NCBI RefSeq assembly: GCF_026151205.1
Contig: NC_087074.1
Span: 21,220,424-21,284,423, forward strand
Source: Bolinopsis microptera
Taxonomy: Eukaryota; Ctenophora; Tentaculata; Lobata; Bolinopsidae
Length of the DNA: 64,000 nt
Reading direction: 5' to 3'
In this document: piece by piece, positions 21,767 to 31,930 of the stretch
How the letters are laid out: every line of letters starts with the position of its first letter
How positions within the stretch are numbered: the first letter of the stretch is position 1
Position numbers and translations under genes: made by a program
The notes under the pieces: generated by a model
Database searches by the model: none
What the model saw: only the letters and a program-made list of their open reading frames with translations
What the model was told of the DNA's origin: nothing

Positions 21767-24700
21767 GTAAGATTCCCAAATTGATCTGTTATTGAGTTGG
21801 TACGTGCTTGGGTTAAATTTGATATAAAACGATATCTGATTGAGATTGTTTGAATTAAGCTATAACACTCCACCAGAATGCACTAGACTGAACCCGAGCT
21901 GGTGAAAGTAACAACCAGTTATTAGCATCTTTATATTACGAATCTTAAGTCTGAAGCTGATTAATCTGTTTGTATGCTTTTTTTTGTTGGGGACCGGCCC
22001 GAAGTACCAGCCAATGTTTACTCAAAAAATAATATATATAATAAGTGTTATCAATTCAAACTCAAAACTCATACAAGATTAGATCTCATTAAAACGATTA
22101 AAATGTATATAATAGAGCTTGTCGAAACAAAACATAGCTGAGCACATATAAAGTTGCCTTTAGCTGAAATTATCATATTAATATGCTTTTAGAGTTGTTA
22201 GAGTGGAAACAGGCGCATAGCTACTGCTAGCTAGCAATTCCAAAATTTTTAAAATTTAACGACTGTTATCAGTCGCATAGCGTCATGCCGTTTTTGCTGG
22301 CGAATTGATGGCAGTGTAACTGAGATGGTATGCAGTGAAATTGATTCTGTGATGGCGTGCTTATGGGACAGAGTTATTATTAGCATTACGGTTGATGTTG
22401 CGCTCTGATTTCCTTAGTCCCGTTATATTGTATAACATAAAGTTAGGCCATTCGTCTGCAATGCCCTCGTTTTGTTGATCAATGAGCATGTTTTTTATGC
22501 ACCTTTTGTAGATGTTAAGGTTGAATAGACTTGGCAAGGAAGTTGCTGCGACACTATATCTGTTTATTGCTAATAGTGGACCTTTGTAGAATACTGAATT
22601 ATTGTAAGGGTGTTTACCGTATTCATCTGACCATAAAGTTGTAAGACTCGAATCCGGATCGGCGACGTTAAATATTGGTGCACTGTTAGGTATTGTTTTC
22701 TTTATAGAGGGAGGCACTAGACTTGGGAAGTTTTTTAGCTTATGTATAAAAACTAATGCGTTCTTCACGATGATACTTTGAACTGTCAATATTTTGTGTA
22801 CATAGAAACCAGACTTGGTACTTGCTGGTGGTGTACCATCTTTGTACCAGTAATTAACAAAACCTGGTAGTATTGCTCTAAGACCCATTTTCTGTTTAAC
22901 AAATAGTGTTTCTATATGGGATTTGGCAGCAAAACCCCAGACGAGGGAGCAGTAATTAAGGTGAGACTGCACAAAGCTGTGATATATTTGTAAACGTGCT
23001 TCCAGAGGCAAATATTTTTTAAGTTTGTACATGACTCCAATGTATCTGGCCATTTTCATTTTCATGGCAGAAATATGTTGCGACCAGTTCAGTTTGTTAT
23101 CTATTATAACACCTAAGAAACGGGCTTCTGTTTTTCTTTCGATTGTGACACCAGAAATTACTACATCGCGATAAATGAGGTTTCTTTGTCGAGAAAAGAT
23201 CATATAATTCGTTTTTTAAAGATTTAGAGCTAATCCGTTGTTATCTACCCATTTAACTAAGACATCGCTAAGAATTTTGAGCTTATCATAAACCTCGTTT
23301 ATATTTTCTCCTGTTAGGAAAATGTTTGCATCATCTGCGTACATGATGAAATTAGCTATTTCTGATATTTGAGGAAGATCGTTTATGTAGATTATAAAAA
23401 GGAGAGGTCCCAAAATTGAACCTTGGGGTACACCGTAAATAATTGGATTGGCTGAGGATTCAGAGGATCCAATTGATACAAACTGGTTTCTGTTCATAAG
23501 ATATGATTTAAACCAGTTTAAAGCTAGACCTCTTATGCCATAGTGCTCGAGCTTATTCAGGAGTATGGAGTGATCCACAAGGTCAAAGGCTTTGCTAAAG
23601 TCAATCAAGAGGAGCAAAGTAACTTGCTTTTTAGACATTGAATTGAGGATTCTGTCTTTAGCATTAAGAAGTGCATGTTCACAAGACCTACCTGGGCGGA
23701 AGCCGTATTGATTTTCACAAAGTATATTGTAGGTATCCAAGAAATTTATGACTCGATTGTGCATAAGCTTTTCGTAGACTTTTGAGAAAGTGGCAAGTAG
23801 AGATATCGGTCTGTAATTTTTGATGTCAGTTTTAGATCCACCTTTATGTACAGGAACTACTTTTGCCGTTTTCAAGGCTTGGGGAAAGACCCCTTGTTCG
23901 AACGAGCTGTTAACAACGTGGGCCAATACAGTGGTAAAATTATGACAGCTGTTGGCAATTTTGAGTGGTTGGATTTTGGTGTCAAGAGTAGCTTTATTCT
24001 TAAATAGGTTAATAACGTCTTGAACTTCGGTAGTTGTGACTGGTTTTATGTAGATACTATTTGGAGAAGGGTTACGTAGTGTCCCCTGGGCCCCACCAGG
24101 ATCGAAAGTGGTCCTACTACTAATTTCAGATTTAATTTTTGGAGCGATGTTTGAGAAGTGATCATTAAATTTTTCTGCTACTGCTGCCGGAGTGCTGACT
24201 TGTCCGTTTTCGTCCGACAGTTTTATCGATGTAGGTTTGGCTGGTTTCCTATTCAGAAGTCCGTTAATCATCTGCCACTGCTTCTTAGAATTATCTTTGT
24301 GTTGTTCAAAGAATTTTTTGTAGTGTATGTTTTTGGCTTTGTCAACGTGTTTGGTGCAAAACTTTTTCAAACGGTCATATTTTAGCTGGTTCCTATCAAC
24401 TGGTTCCTTAACAAAATCATGATATGCCTGATTTTTACGTTCTATAGCTTCTTCAAGCCAGGGCAGTATCCATGGTTTGGGATTAACACGTTCATTTTGT
24501 CTGCGCTCGGACTGTCTTTTTTTCGGGTAGGCAGCGTTATAAATCCTGTTGTAAGCCGAATTTAAACAATCAAACTGCTGGTTAGCATCAGGGGTATTTG
24601 TTAGTATTACAGACCAATTTTCTTCCATTATTAAATCTCTAAATTTATGGTTGTTGGCCTCATTAAAACTACGTACGTTGGTTTGTGTTGGATTTTGATT

Positions 24701-27700
24701 ATAAGATGCGGAAGAGAAGATGCTGTTAGACTCAGTTTATAAACTGACTCTAACAGCACAAATTGATTGTATAAATATAATGGGCATAATTGAATTCTTG
24801 TCAAGGGAGTCTTCAGCTTCACTGTCGTGTTTTTATACCGTAAATCAAAATATAGGACCACCTTGTATTACATTGATTGACGGAGGAGTGCTATCACAAA
24901 ATTCACACTGAAGAGATACATTTCTCTCAGTTCACGTGACGTCACTTAATACCAGACGTGACGTCACTTAATACCAGACGTGACGTCACTTAATACCAGA
25001 CGTGACGTCACTTAATACCAGACGTGACGTCACTTAATACCAGACGTGACGTCACTTAATACCAGACGTGACGTCACTTAATACCAGACGTGACGTCACT
25101 TAATACCAGACGTGACGTCACTTATTAATACCACACAGGTTGGTTACCAGTGCAACCTGATGACGATGCGTACATAGAATAGGACCTGGCTTCAGTACCT
25201 TTACAAGTTAAAACCAACAGCGAGTTGCAGAGTCTAGATAACCTGACAGTGTCCTTCTACTCTGCTTGGAAGTACAATGCAGGAAAAGTATGGATCAACT
25301 TCGGCGAAACTCTAAAATACAAACTCGACTGGTGCAAGCCTTCCTGGTCTAACTTCTCCATAACACCTCCCAGTGATGCAGACAAGATATGGCGTATCAC
25401 CCTCACCAAAAGTGCAGATATCAGGCTTGTGATACACTGTAACGAGGTGGAGGTGCTCAACACTCTGCTCTCAGACACAACGTGTGATTGGCGTAGATGG
25501 AGAAACATCTGGGGTAAAAATGTGACAAAAATAAGCTTCTCCTCCGACACTGCGTCAGATTACTATGGACCAAGTAAATTAAAAGCTTGTATTTTTAACC
25601 AGGCCAATATCAGTATATATATATATATTTTCAATATTGCTAGCATACTGAACACTGATAATGGGATTTCGAGAGTTTCAAGTATTAGATGTCATATTTA
25701 ATCAGAACCAAAGTATGTTCCCCTCTGAGTTCTGACACTGTGTCTAAATAACTACTTTTGATAATTTCAATCGTGCTGCAAAATAATGTCGCTCACAATT
25801 GGTTTTAAGTATCGTTACTAATCAATTAAAAGTGCTTATTGATCACAATTAAAAGTGCTTATTGATCACAATCCATTAATAATTGCAGTTACCTTGTTAT
25901 CTTCTAATTTTAGGTGGACGGTAAATCCATAATTTTCATCAATAATGCGAATAAAAAATCATTTGACATTACATCACTATGTAGATAGTTGCAGTGGACT
26001 AAAGGCTGAGTGGACGAGGACGATCGAAACGACAAGACAGTTCCCAATACTGTCAGGAACCGTGGTGGAAGTGACATGCTCGTACTCTGGAGCTCTCAAC
26101 AAAGGGAGCAGTGAAGTTACATGCTCGTACTCTGGAGCTCTCAACAAAGGGAGCAGTGAAGTTACATGCTCGTACTCTGGAGCTCTCAACAAAGGGAGCA
26201 GTGAAGTGACATGCTCGTACTCTGGAGCTCTCAACAAAGGGAGCAGTGAAGTTACATGCTCGTACTCTGGAGCTCTCAACAAAGGGAGCAGTGAAGTTAC
26301 ATGCTCGTACTCTGGAGCTCTCAACAAAGGGAGCAGTGAAGTGACATGCTCGTACTCTGGAGCTCTCAACAAAGGGAGCAGTGAAGTGACATGCTCATAC
26401 TCTGGAGCTCTCAACAAAGGGAGCAGTGAAGTTACATGCTCGTACTCTGGAGCTCTCAACAAAGGGAGCAGTGAAGTTACATGCTCGTACTCTGGAACTC
26501 TCAACAAAGGGAGCAGTGAAGTTACATGCTCGTACTCTGGAACTCTCAACAAAGGGAGCAGTGAAGTTACATGCTCGTACTCTGGAGCTCTCAACAAAGG
26601 GAGCAGTGAAGTGACATGCTCGTACTCTGGAACTCTCAACAAAGGGAGCAGTGAAGTTACATGCTCGTACTCTGGAGCTTTCAACAAAGGGAGCAGTGAA
26701 GTGACATGCTCGTACTCTGGAGCTCTCAACAAAGGGAGCAGTGAAGTGACATGCTCGTACTCTGGAGCTCTCAACAAAGGGAGCAGTGAAGTGACATGCT
26801 CGTACTCTGAAGCTCTCAACAAAGGGAGCAGTGAAGTGACATGCTCGTACTCTGGAGCTCTCAACAAAGGGAGCAGTGAAGTGACATGCTCGTACTCTGG
26901 AGCTCTCAACAAAGGGAGCAGTGAAGTTACATGCTCGTACTCTGGAGCTCTCAACAAAGGGAGCAGTGAAGTTACATGCTCGTACTCTGGAGCTCTCAAC
27001 AAAGGGAGCAGTGAAGTTACATGCTCGTACTCTGGAGCTCTCAACAAAGGGAGCAGTGAAGTTACATGCTCGTACTCTGGAGCTCTCAACAAAGGGAGCA
27101 GTGAAGTTACATGCTCGTACTCTGGAGCTCTCAACAAAGGGAGCAGTGAAGTTACATGCTCGTACTCTGGAGCTCTCAACAAAGGGAGCAGTGAAGTGAC
27201 ATGCTCGTACTCTGGAGCTCTCAACAAAGGGAGCAGTGAAGTGACATGCACGTCTGGAGACGCTTTTACTCATCTAGCGGAGCCTAGTTGTCCAAAACCA
27301 GGTTAGTTGTCCAAAACCAGGTTAGTTGTCCAAAACCAAGTTAGTTGTCCAAAACCAGGTTACAAGTTTTAGTATGATACCTATGCTTGAGGTTAATACG
27401 ATGCAACAACTTAAACTCGTATATTGAATTTTTGAAGCAAACCCAAAATTGGGTAGATTCAAGAGTGGACCCGGGACCGTCGCAGATGTCCCCTTTTTTT
27501 ACTCATTTCTACTTTTAGAGTGCAAATATGAAATTTTAAAAAGGAGCCAAATATTTTTAGCATTCTGATTATCTAATTTTCAGGTGGTCTGGGACAAGGC
27601 TGTGCTTCTGAAACCTATCGAACGCAGTACGGAACATTCAGCCACGGCTGGCTGGGGCTCGGTAAAAGCTCACAGTACAAGAAATGTCAGTTTGATGACT

Positions 27701-30700
27701 TCACGGCGGTTTTCACTTGCAAGATGAAAAGGAACAAGGAGTTATATGTGGAGAGGACTTACTATTGCAAGAACACTAAAAATACGATAGGAATAGAACA
27801 ACTAGCCAACGATAAGGTTATTTCAGTATTAGTATTTTAGTATGACCCATATCAGTTAAAAAAGTTACACATGGTATCTTATACAACTAGCTTAAACCAT
27901 AGTTAATTTTCCAATTGTTTATGTTGATGGCCGGTCACATAACTACATTCTCCTCAGACTGCCTCGAATGAAGATAAGACGGCACAGATGGAGAAGATGA
28001 CAAATAATGAGGGTATGAACGGTATCGGTGACGTAGAGGCGGTGTCTAATGTTCTAAAATCCATCGTCAAAAGCGGGGAAATCTCCGAGGCAGTGGCCCA
28101 GAGCGTCCTAAACACCGTGTCTAAACTTGTGAAGTCCGACTTTAAAACAGCTGATAACGACACTGAAACCCAGTTCGCCAGCAAGATCTGTGACGGGTAC
28201 ATTGTTTTGATTTGTTTTTGTGAGAATTGTACCATACTTCAAAATTTGTCGACATTCATACATTACTGAATCATTTCTGGAATTTATTTCATCATTTGTA
28301 CATTAAAAGACACAAGCCACAAATCATAACCTATAAATAGATCTAACCGATCAGTTTGGTGACTCAGACTGTTAACGTTGTTAAGCAAACTGTTGTCAAG
28401 AACAAGATTATCAAGTCTCCTCGCATAGCTGTGATCGATGTTAAGAAAGATGCAGATGCTGGTGAACCCAGCAGTAATGGAGTTGTCGCCCTCACCCTTT
28501 CTAAGGCAAGTCGAGGTGGCAAGGACCTTCAAGGTTGCGAAGTAGACTCTGGATCCGGCGATGACGAAGAGGAAAACACGATTCTATTGGTCAGAATTTA
28601 TTTATTAGTACTCGCTTAACAGTACCTATAGAATTCATACAGTAGTTATTAGTATTGCAATGCGTAAATATTATGAATTTAACATCGTATCATTAAAATA
28701 TGTTACTATGAAATTTATTCAGATCGAGACAAAGTCGGGAGAAAAGAACGTAGATGTGGACATGGCCGTGGTCCTCATCACAGACTCGACACTTATGCCC
28801 GACAGGACGACTTCAATCTTGACAAAAGAGGAAGACGAAGACGACAAGGAAGCCGTCACTAAAATCATGGATGACCTGAAGAATGATTTGGAGGACGCAA
28901 CCAAGAAAGATGGCGAGGACACCAAAAAGAGCTTTGTTAACTCATTCATCACTGAGGTCAAAGTTCAAAACGCAGTACCTGATGACTTCAAGCTAAATGT
29001 CTTCATGAAGCCCACCATTAATATAGTGAGTTATTTAAATACGATCATTATACTTAAATTTTAATTTTACACTGTGGCAAATAAGATTCTGGACGATATC
29101 AGACAATTTTCGTCGGAAAGCAAAAAGTAATCGAAATCATGAATGAGACAATTTCTTACGTTTCGCACGTGCAAACTTTATGCGGATGTTGCGTGCGCAT
29201 CTAGTACCACAGTGCTGGCAAGCATAACAGAGATATTTACAGTTTCCACCTCTTTACCCAAAAAATATAAGTATACATCCTATCAGCATTAACGTAAATA
29301 ATTCCTTTTTACTTATATTTTCTAATCCTCTACAACCTTCAGGGCAACACCAGCTCAAGCCTCACCATGGAACCTAACGGTAAAAGAATGCAAGTTTCGT
29401 ACATCTGCGCAAAATACGACCCTGTTAAAGCAAAGTGGAAGGAGGGTTGCGAGACCATCTACAACTCTGCCATGCCATCAGATGGGGTGCTCTGTTTGTG
29501 CAGTCACAACACCAGCTTTGCTGTTCTCATGGTGAGATTCTGTGGAAGGAAATTTATAACCATCATGATACATAACTCGTTTTATTTTATGTAATACTGG
29601 CCTCAAACTCAGAAACTCGTCTTACTTATAGTAATATCTCCCAGCTTGAAACACTCCTTCACCAAATGTTTTCAGTCAGCTTACGAGATTGACCGTGGGT
29701 TTGCCGAAGTACAGAGCTACTTAACGTATGTACTACTCGGAATTTCAATCGTCAGTCTCATCTTAACTCTGGTGTTCCTACTTCCTGCTAAAGCTCTTCG
29801 ATCAACTCGATCCGCTAAGATCAACATCTGTTTCACCACCGCACTTTTGTTGGCGTCATTGATGTTCCTTATCCAAGACGCTTTCATTTCTGCTGATGAT
29901 ACCGGAGTTATAAAACTGGTAAGCTTGAGTTATATTTAGAGGTTAGATGATAACTATAAGTTGTGCTGACAGAATATAATATTATAGGAGTCCAGCTGCT
30001 TACCATAACTCAATAAGATATCCTTTTTAATCCAGTTGTCAGACCTTTTCGAATACTGCCCGACTCATCAGCCACCACCCGTTTCAGAAGTCGACGGGAT
30101 GTGCCGTGTACGCGATGATCCAGCATTACTTATGGCTTGTGGTCTTCGCCTGGATGGTCGTCGAAGGGTTCCTTATGTACCTTTCTCTCGTACAAGTGTT
30201 CGGATCTCATATCTCAAAGTGTATGCTGAAGTTTAACCTCGCGGCATGGGGTATGTTATTATAATATTATTATTCAATCTTATATTTTCTCTATCTGAAC
30301 ACTTGCATAATCTTGGTTATTCGATTGTTTTTTAAATAAGAAGAGTATAATTATATACTCTTATCATACAAATTACCTGACCATATTCTAGGTATCCCTC
30401 TACCGATACCATTCATCGGATATTTCGTCTTCACGAAGCAGCACACCGTAGGTAGCTTCACTTTCACAGAACACGGGTACCTAGCGGACGCTATGTGTTT
30501 TATCCGACCTGAAAGTACATCCTTCTACACTCTCTTCTTAGCCCCCATTGTCTTGGTTATCTTGGTGAACCTTGTATTCTTCGCACTGGTTGCCAAAGTG
30601 ATCAAGAACTCAAACTCATCCGGCAACATCTCTGATCGGGGACAAATTTTAGTGAGTTCTAAGGTTGCTAATATTTAGCGGCTTTCAATATGATCGAAGA

Positions 30701-31389
30701 ATTGTTTAACATCTGGCCTGTTGTCTGGTTTGTTTTACTTTTGATATGCTTCATTTTAATATCGCAAAAATTCTTAAACTAACTTCAGCGGCAGCTTAAA
30801 TCAGCAGTCGGTGTGATGGTCTTGCTTGGAACAGGCTGGTTCTTTGGAATATTCATGTCCCTCCCAGCCCCTCACTTCCAAGTGGGGATGCAGTATCTGT
30901 TCATTCTTCTTAATAGTTCTCAGGTATGCGTGTGTTTTCTACAGCCTTCTTTATCCTTCTTCCGAATTAGATGTTATCTTTAAAGTATCATAATATCGAT
31001 ACCCACTACACAAGTATATCATCATTATGAAAATTAAAGACGAAAAATGGTTAATTGCACTACAAACGGAGATAATTATCCATGTAAACTTTCAGGGCAT
31101 ATTTGTATTCCTGTTCTACATAGTGCTCAACGACCAGGTCACGTCTCACTGGCTGGTTAAGGTTGGGCTCCAAGAGGAGAGGAGGACCTCTACAATATCT
31201 TTCGCCGCCGCTGCCGCCGGTAGATCAGTAGCCCCGTTAACTCAGGCAATGACGATCAGCGCCAGTGCAGTCCCAAACCAAGTTGACAACATTTATGAAA
31301 ACGCCGCCGCCTCCAACGATGATCGAACGTCTGAAAGTGTAAGCAAAAATGAGTTTCCAGCTAATTCAGACGATAATGCAGAAATTTGA
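21536..31389 (+). CDS. Adhesion-type GPCR with repeat-expanded sushi ectodomain
   Basis: Thirteen exons join in phase: 21536-21766, 25196-25573, 25985-27301, 27584-27816, 27958-28196, 28355-28589, 28723-29025, 29343-29531, 29676-29918, 30043-30250, 30392-30651, 30789-30923 and 31096-31389 (TGA). They give about 1,420 residues with no frame break. Ectodomain modules sit on phase 1-1 exons, typical of shuffled extracellular domains. Next come a GAIN region, a GPS motif and seven TM helices with adhesion-family signatures: Trp-rich TM3 with VEGFLMYLSL, GTGWFFG in TM6 and NSSQGIFVF in TM7. The TM3/ECL2 cysteine pair (TGCAV, DAMCFI) is present. Family knowledge: such receptors are cleaved at the GPS and signal through G proteins via a tethered agonist at the plasma membrane. 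The signal peptide and 5' exons are missing, lost in the low-quality block upstream. The ligand is unknown. Confidence 0.85.
22361..24628 (-). mobile_element. 5'-truncated CR1/Jockey-like non-LTR retrotransposon (reverse transcriptase)
   Basis: Two collinear frames, 24628-23216 (470 codons) and 23203-22361 (280 codons), are in the same register, separated by a TAA at 23213-23215. The first carries the reverse transcriptase: NYRPISLL at about residue 271, FRPGRSCEHAL at 310, DFSKAFD at 343, GVPQGSILGPL at 399 and YADD at 430. The second carries the thumb and C-terminal region (LGVIIDNKLNW, LNYCSLVWG). The upstream endonuclease domain is missing, so the copy is 5'-truncated and dead apart from possible trans activity. 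It lies reversed in the first visible intron of the GPCR gene. No clear 3' tail was identified. Confidence 0.85.
24720..24756. repeat. Imperfect hairpin near the retrotransposon 5' junction
   Basis: TGTTAGACTCAGTTTATAAA pairs with the following CTGACTCTAACA with one mismatch. It is a small inverted repeat of unknown role. Confidence 0.6.
24933..25126. repeat. Tandem array, 22-bp unit with perfect CRE palindrome, 9 copies
   Basis: The octamer TGACGTCA, the consensus CREB/ATF site, recurs exactly every 22 bp from 24937 to 25120, nine times. The spacer CTTAATACCAGACG is constant. It lies in the GPCR intron just upstream of exon 25196-25573. The spacing is close to two DNA turns, so all sites face one side. 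Whether it acts as an enhancer is inference; it may be a simple minisatellite. Confidence 0.9.
25196..25573 (+). CDS. Unnamed conserved ectodomain exon of the GPCR gene
   Basis: A phase 1-1 exon of 378 nt (GGCTTCAG acceptor, GTAAAT donor). Motifs are LTVSFYSAWKYNAGKVWINF, WRITLTKSADIRLVIHCNEV, LLSDTTCDWRRW and DTASDYYGPS. This two-Cys module occurs in many invertebrate extracellular proteins but I know no functional name for it. It is intact here. Confidence 0.65.
25824..25869. repeat. 23-bp direct duplication in intron
   Basis: AATTAAAAGTGCTTATTGAT(CAC) occurs twice in tandem, 115-160 bp upstream of the sushi exon acceptor. Confidence 0.85.
25985..27301 (+). CDS. Sushi exon expanded by 26 in-frame 45-bp repeats
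   Basis: A phase 1-1 exon of 1,317 nt, in place of about 200 nt expected for one sushi module. It begins SCSGLKAEWTRTIETTRQFP and ends TSGDAFTHLAEPSCPKP, the two ends of a normal CCP domain. Between them lie 26 copies of a 15-residue unit, EVTCSYSGALNKGSS, one cysteine per unit. Variants are Thr for Ala (units 10, 11, 13), Phe for Leu (unit 14) and Glu for Gly (unit 17), plus silent GTT/GTG changes. No stop or frame break occurs. How such a chain folds is unknown. An uneven pool of added cysteines suggests either a disulfide-stapled stalk or intermolecular bonding. Confidence 0.9.
26068..27237 (+). repeat. Coding minisatellite, 45-bp unit x 26
   Basis: Exact 45-bp periodicity throughout, with sparse substitutions and no length variants. 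All three minus frames and the other plus frames are also largely open because the unit lacks stops; those are shadows. Confidence 0.95.
27284..27361 (+). repeat. 19-bp repeat duplicating the sushi-exon 5' splice site, 4 copies
   Basis: TAGTTGTCCAAAACCAGGT is repeated four times in tandem. Each copy carries an AG|GTTAGT donor-like sequence (the third has AAG|TTAG). Only the first copy keeps the frame; the next would read into a TAG at once. Confidence 0.85.
27584..27816 (+). CDS. Cys-rich module exon of the GPCR gene
   Basis: Phase 1 in, phase 0 out. It contains GQGCASETYRTQYGTFSHGW, KKCQFDDFTAVFTCKMKR and ERTYYCKNT. There are four cysteines; the family is not recognised. It sits between sushi and GAIN, where other adhesion GPCRs often have a hormone-receptor-type module, but I do not see that signature clearly. 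Confidence 0.6.
27958..29531 (+). CDS. GAIN domain and GPS exons of the GPCR gene
   Basis: Four exons (27958-28196, 28355-28589, 28723-29025, 29343-29531). The first has the helical GAIN-A pattern DVEAVSNVLKSIVKSG...EAVAQSVLNTVSKLV. Later ones are beta-rich with an acidic insert (TKEEDEDDKE). The last ends in a GPS motif: W..GC, CLCSHNTSFAVLM. Autoproteolysis would fall between Asn and Thr of H-N-T; the commonest family residue before the Thr is Leu. Confidence 0.8.
29125..29235. repeat. Dispersed repeat fragment in GPCR intron
   Basis: CGCACGTGCAAACTTT ... GTTGCGTGCGCAT is shared with 33345-33385, and CAGTGCTGGC(AAGCA) at about 29211 matches the termini of the element at 34312-34637. It is probably a deleted copy of the same mobile element. 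Confidence 0.6.
29676..31389 (+). CDS. Seven-transmembrane domain and C-terminal tail of the GPCR
   Basis: Exon 29676-29918 holds TM1 (LGISIVSLILTLVFLLP) and TM2 (CFTTALLLASLMFLIQDAF). Exon 30043-30250 holds TM3; its acceptor is the second CAG at 30040-30042, since the first one upstream gives the wrong frame. Exon 30392-30651 holds TM4-TM5. Exons 30789-30923 and 31096-31389 hold TM6-TM7. The tail of about 70 residues is Ala/Ser/Asn-rich and ends in DDNAEI. All seven helices and the TM3-ECL2 disulfide are intact. Confidence 0.85.
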
Positions 31390-31652
31390 CTGTGTTAATG
31401 AATTTTGTAAGTGTAACGAAAGACTGGTTTTATTTGATACTGGTTGTCCCAAAAATGGCGAACAAGTGATCACTGTTGATAACATAAGAACGGTTTGAGA
31501 ACGTTATTAATCATTTATAATTGCTGTAGGGTATGGTCTCCGGAGATCATTGATCATGAACAAACTTTGAGACCTCTCGTTCATTCGATAAAATTGTTCG
31601 CCAATAATGTATCAGTAGCGTAGTTTTTAGATTTTCTTCATTAATTTGTTCA

Positions 31653-31930
31653 TCTTACTATAAATGAAGCGAGACGATATATATGTGGTTATCTGTGCCA
31701 TTTTACCACGGCATCAACTTTAACGCGACTTTCCGCAAAAACCGTAAAAGATATACAACCGAAACTTTTTTGACCGGGTCAAATGCTTTTATGCTTTTCA
31801 AATCAGATTGAAATAATAAAAAATAGGCCGCGGAACCAGGAACAAGAATTTTAGTGCCCAAAATTTGGATCCCCAAGTGGTGTCAAAAACGCGATTTAAA
31901 TAGGTAATAATTATTTCAGTATTTACAGTA
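31653..31930 (+). mobile_element. Helitron-like element, copy 1 (5' end)
   Basis: Starts A|TCTTACTATAAATGAAGCGA and continues with GCGAGACGATATATATG and CGCGACTTTCCGCAAAAACC. The same sequence occurs at 37683 (plus) and 46204 (minus). In all three the first homologous bases are TC preceded by A, as expected for Helitron insertion between A and T. The 3' end was not located. Confidence 0.55.

Noticed and set aside
26068-27237. Resemblance of the regular array to a CRISPR locus
   Set aside because: No spacers: units are directly contiguous and coding, in an animal exon.
25977-27273. Long minus-strand frames of 424 and 292 codons over the 45-bp array
   Set aside because: Shadows of the repeat on the coding strand; the plus frame has sushi ends, splice sites and matching phases.
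29646-29675. Upstream ATG (29646) as a start of a separate 7TM gene
   Set aside because: TTTTCAG at 29669-29675 is an acceptor in phase with the GPS exon; the ATG lies in the intron.
30036-30236. Frame starting LSDLFEYCPTH as the TM3 exon
   Set aside because: Using the first CAG gives a non-membrane frame; the CAG seven bases downstream gives a complete TM3 in phase.
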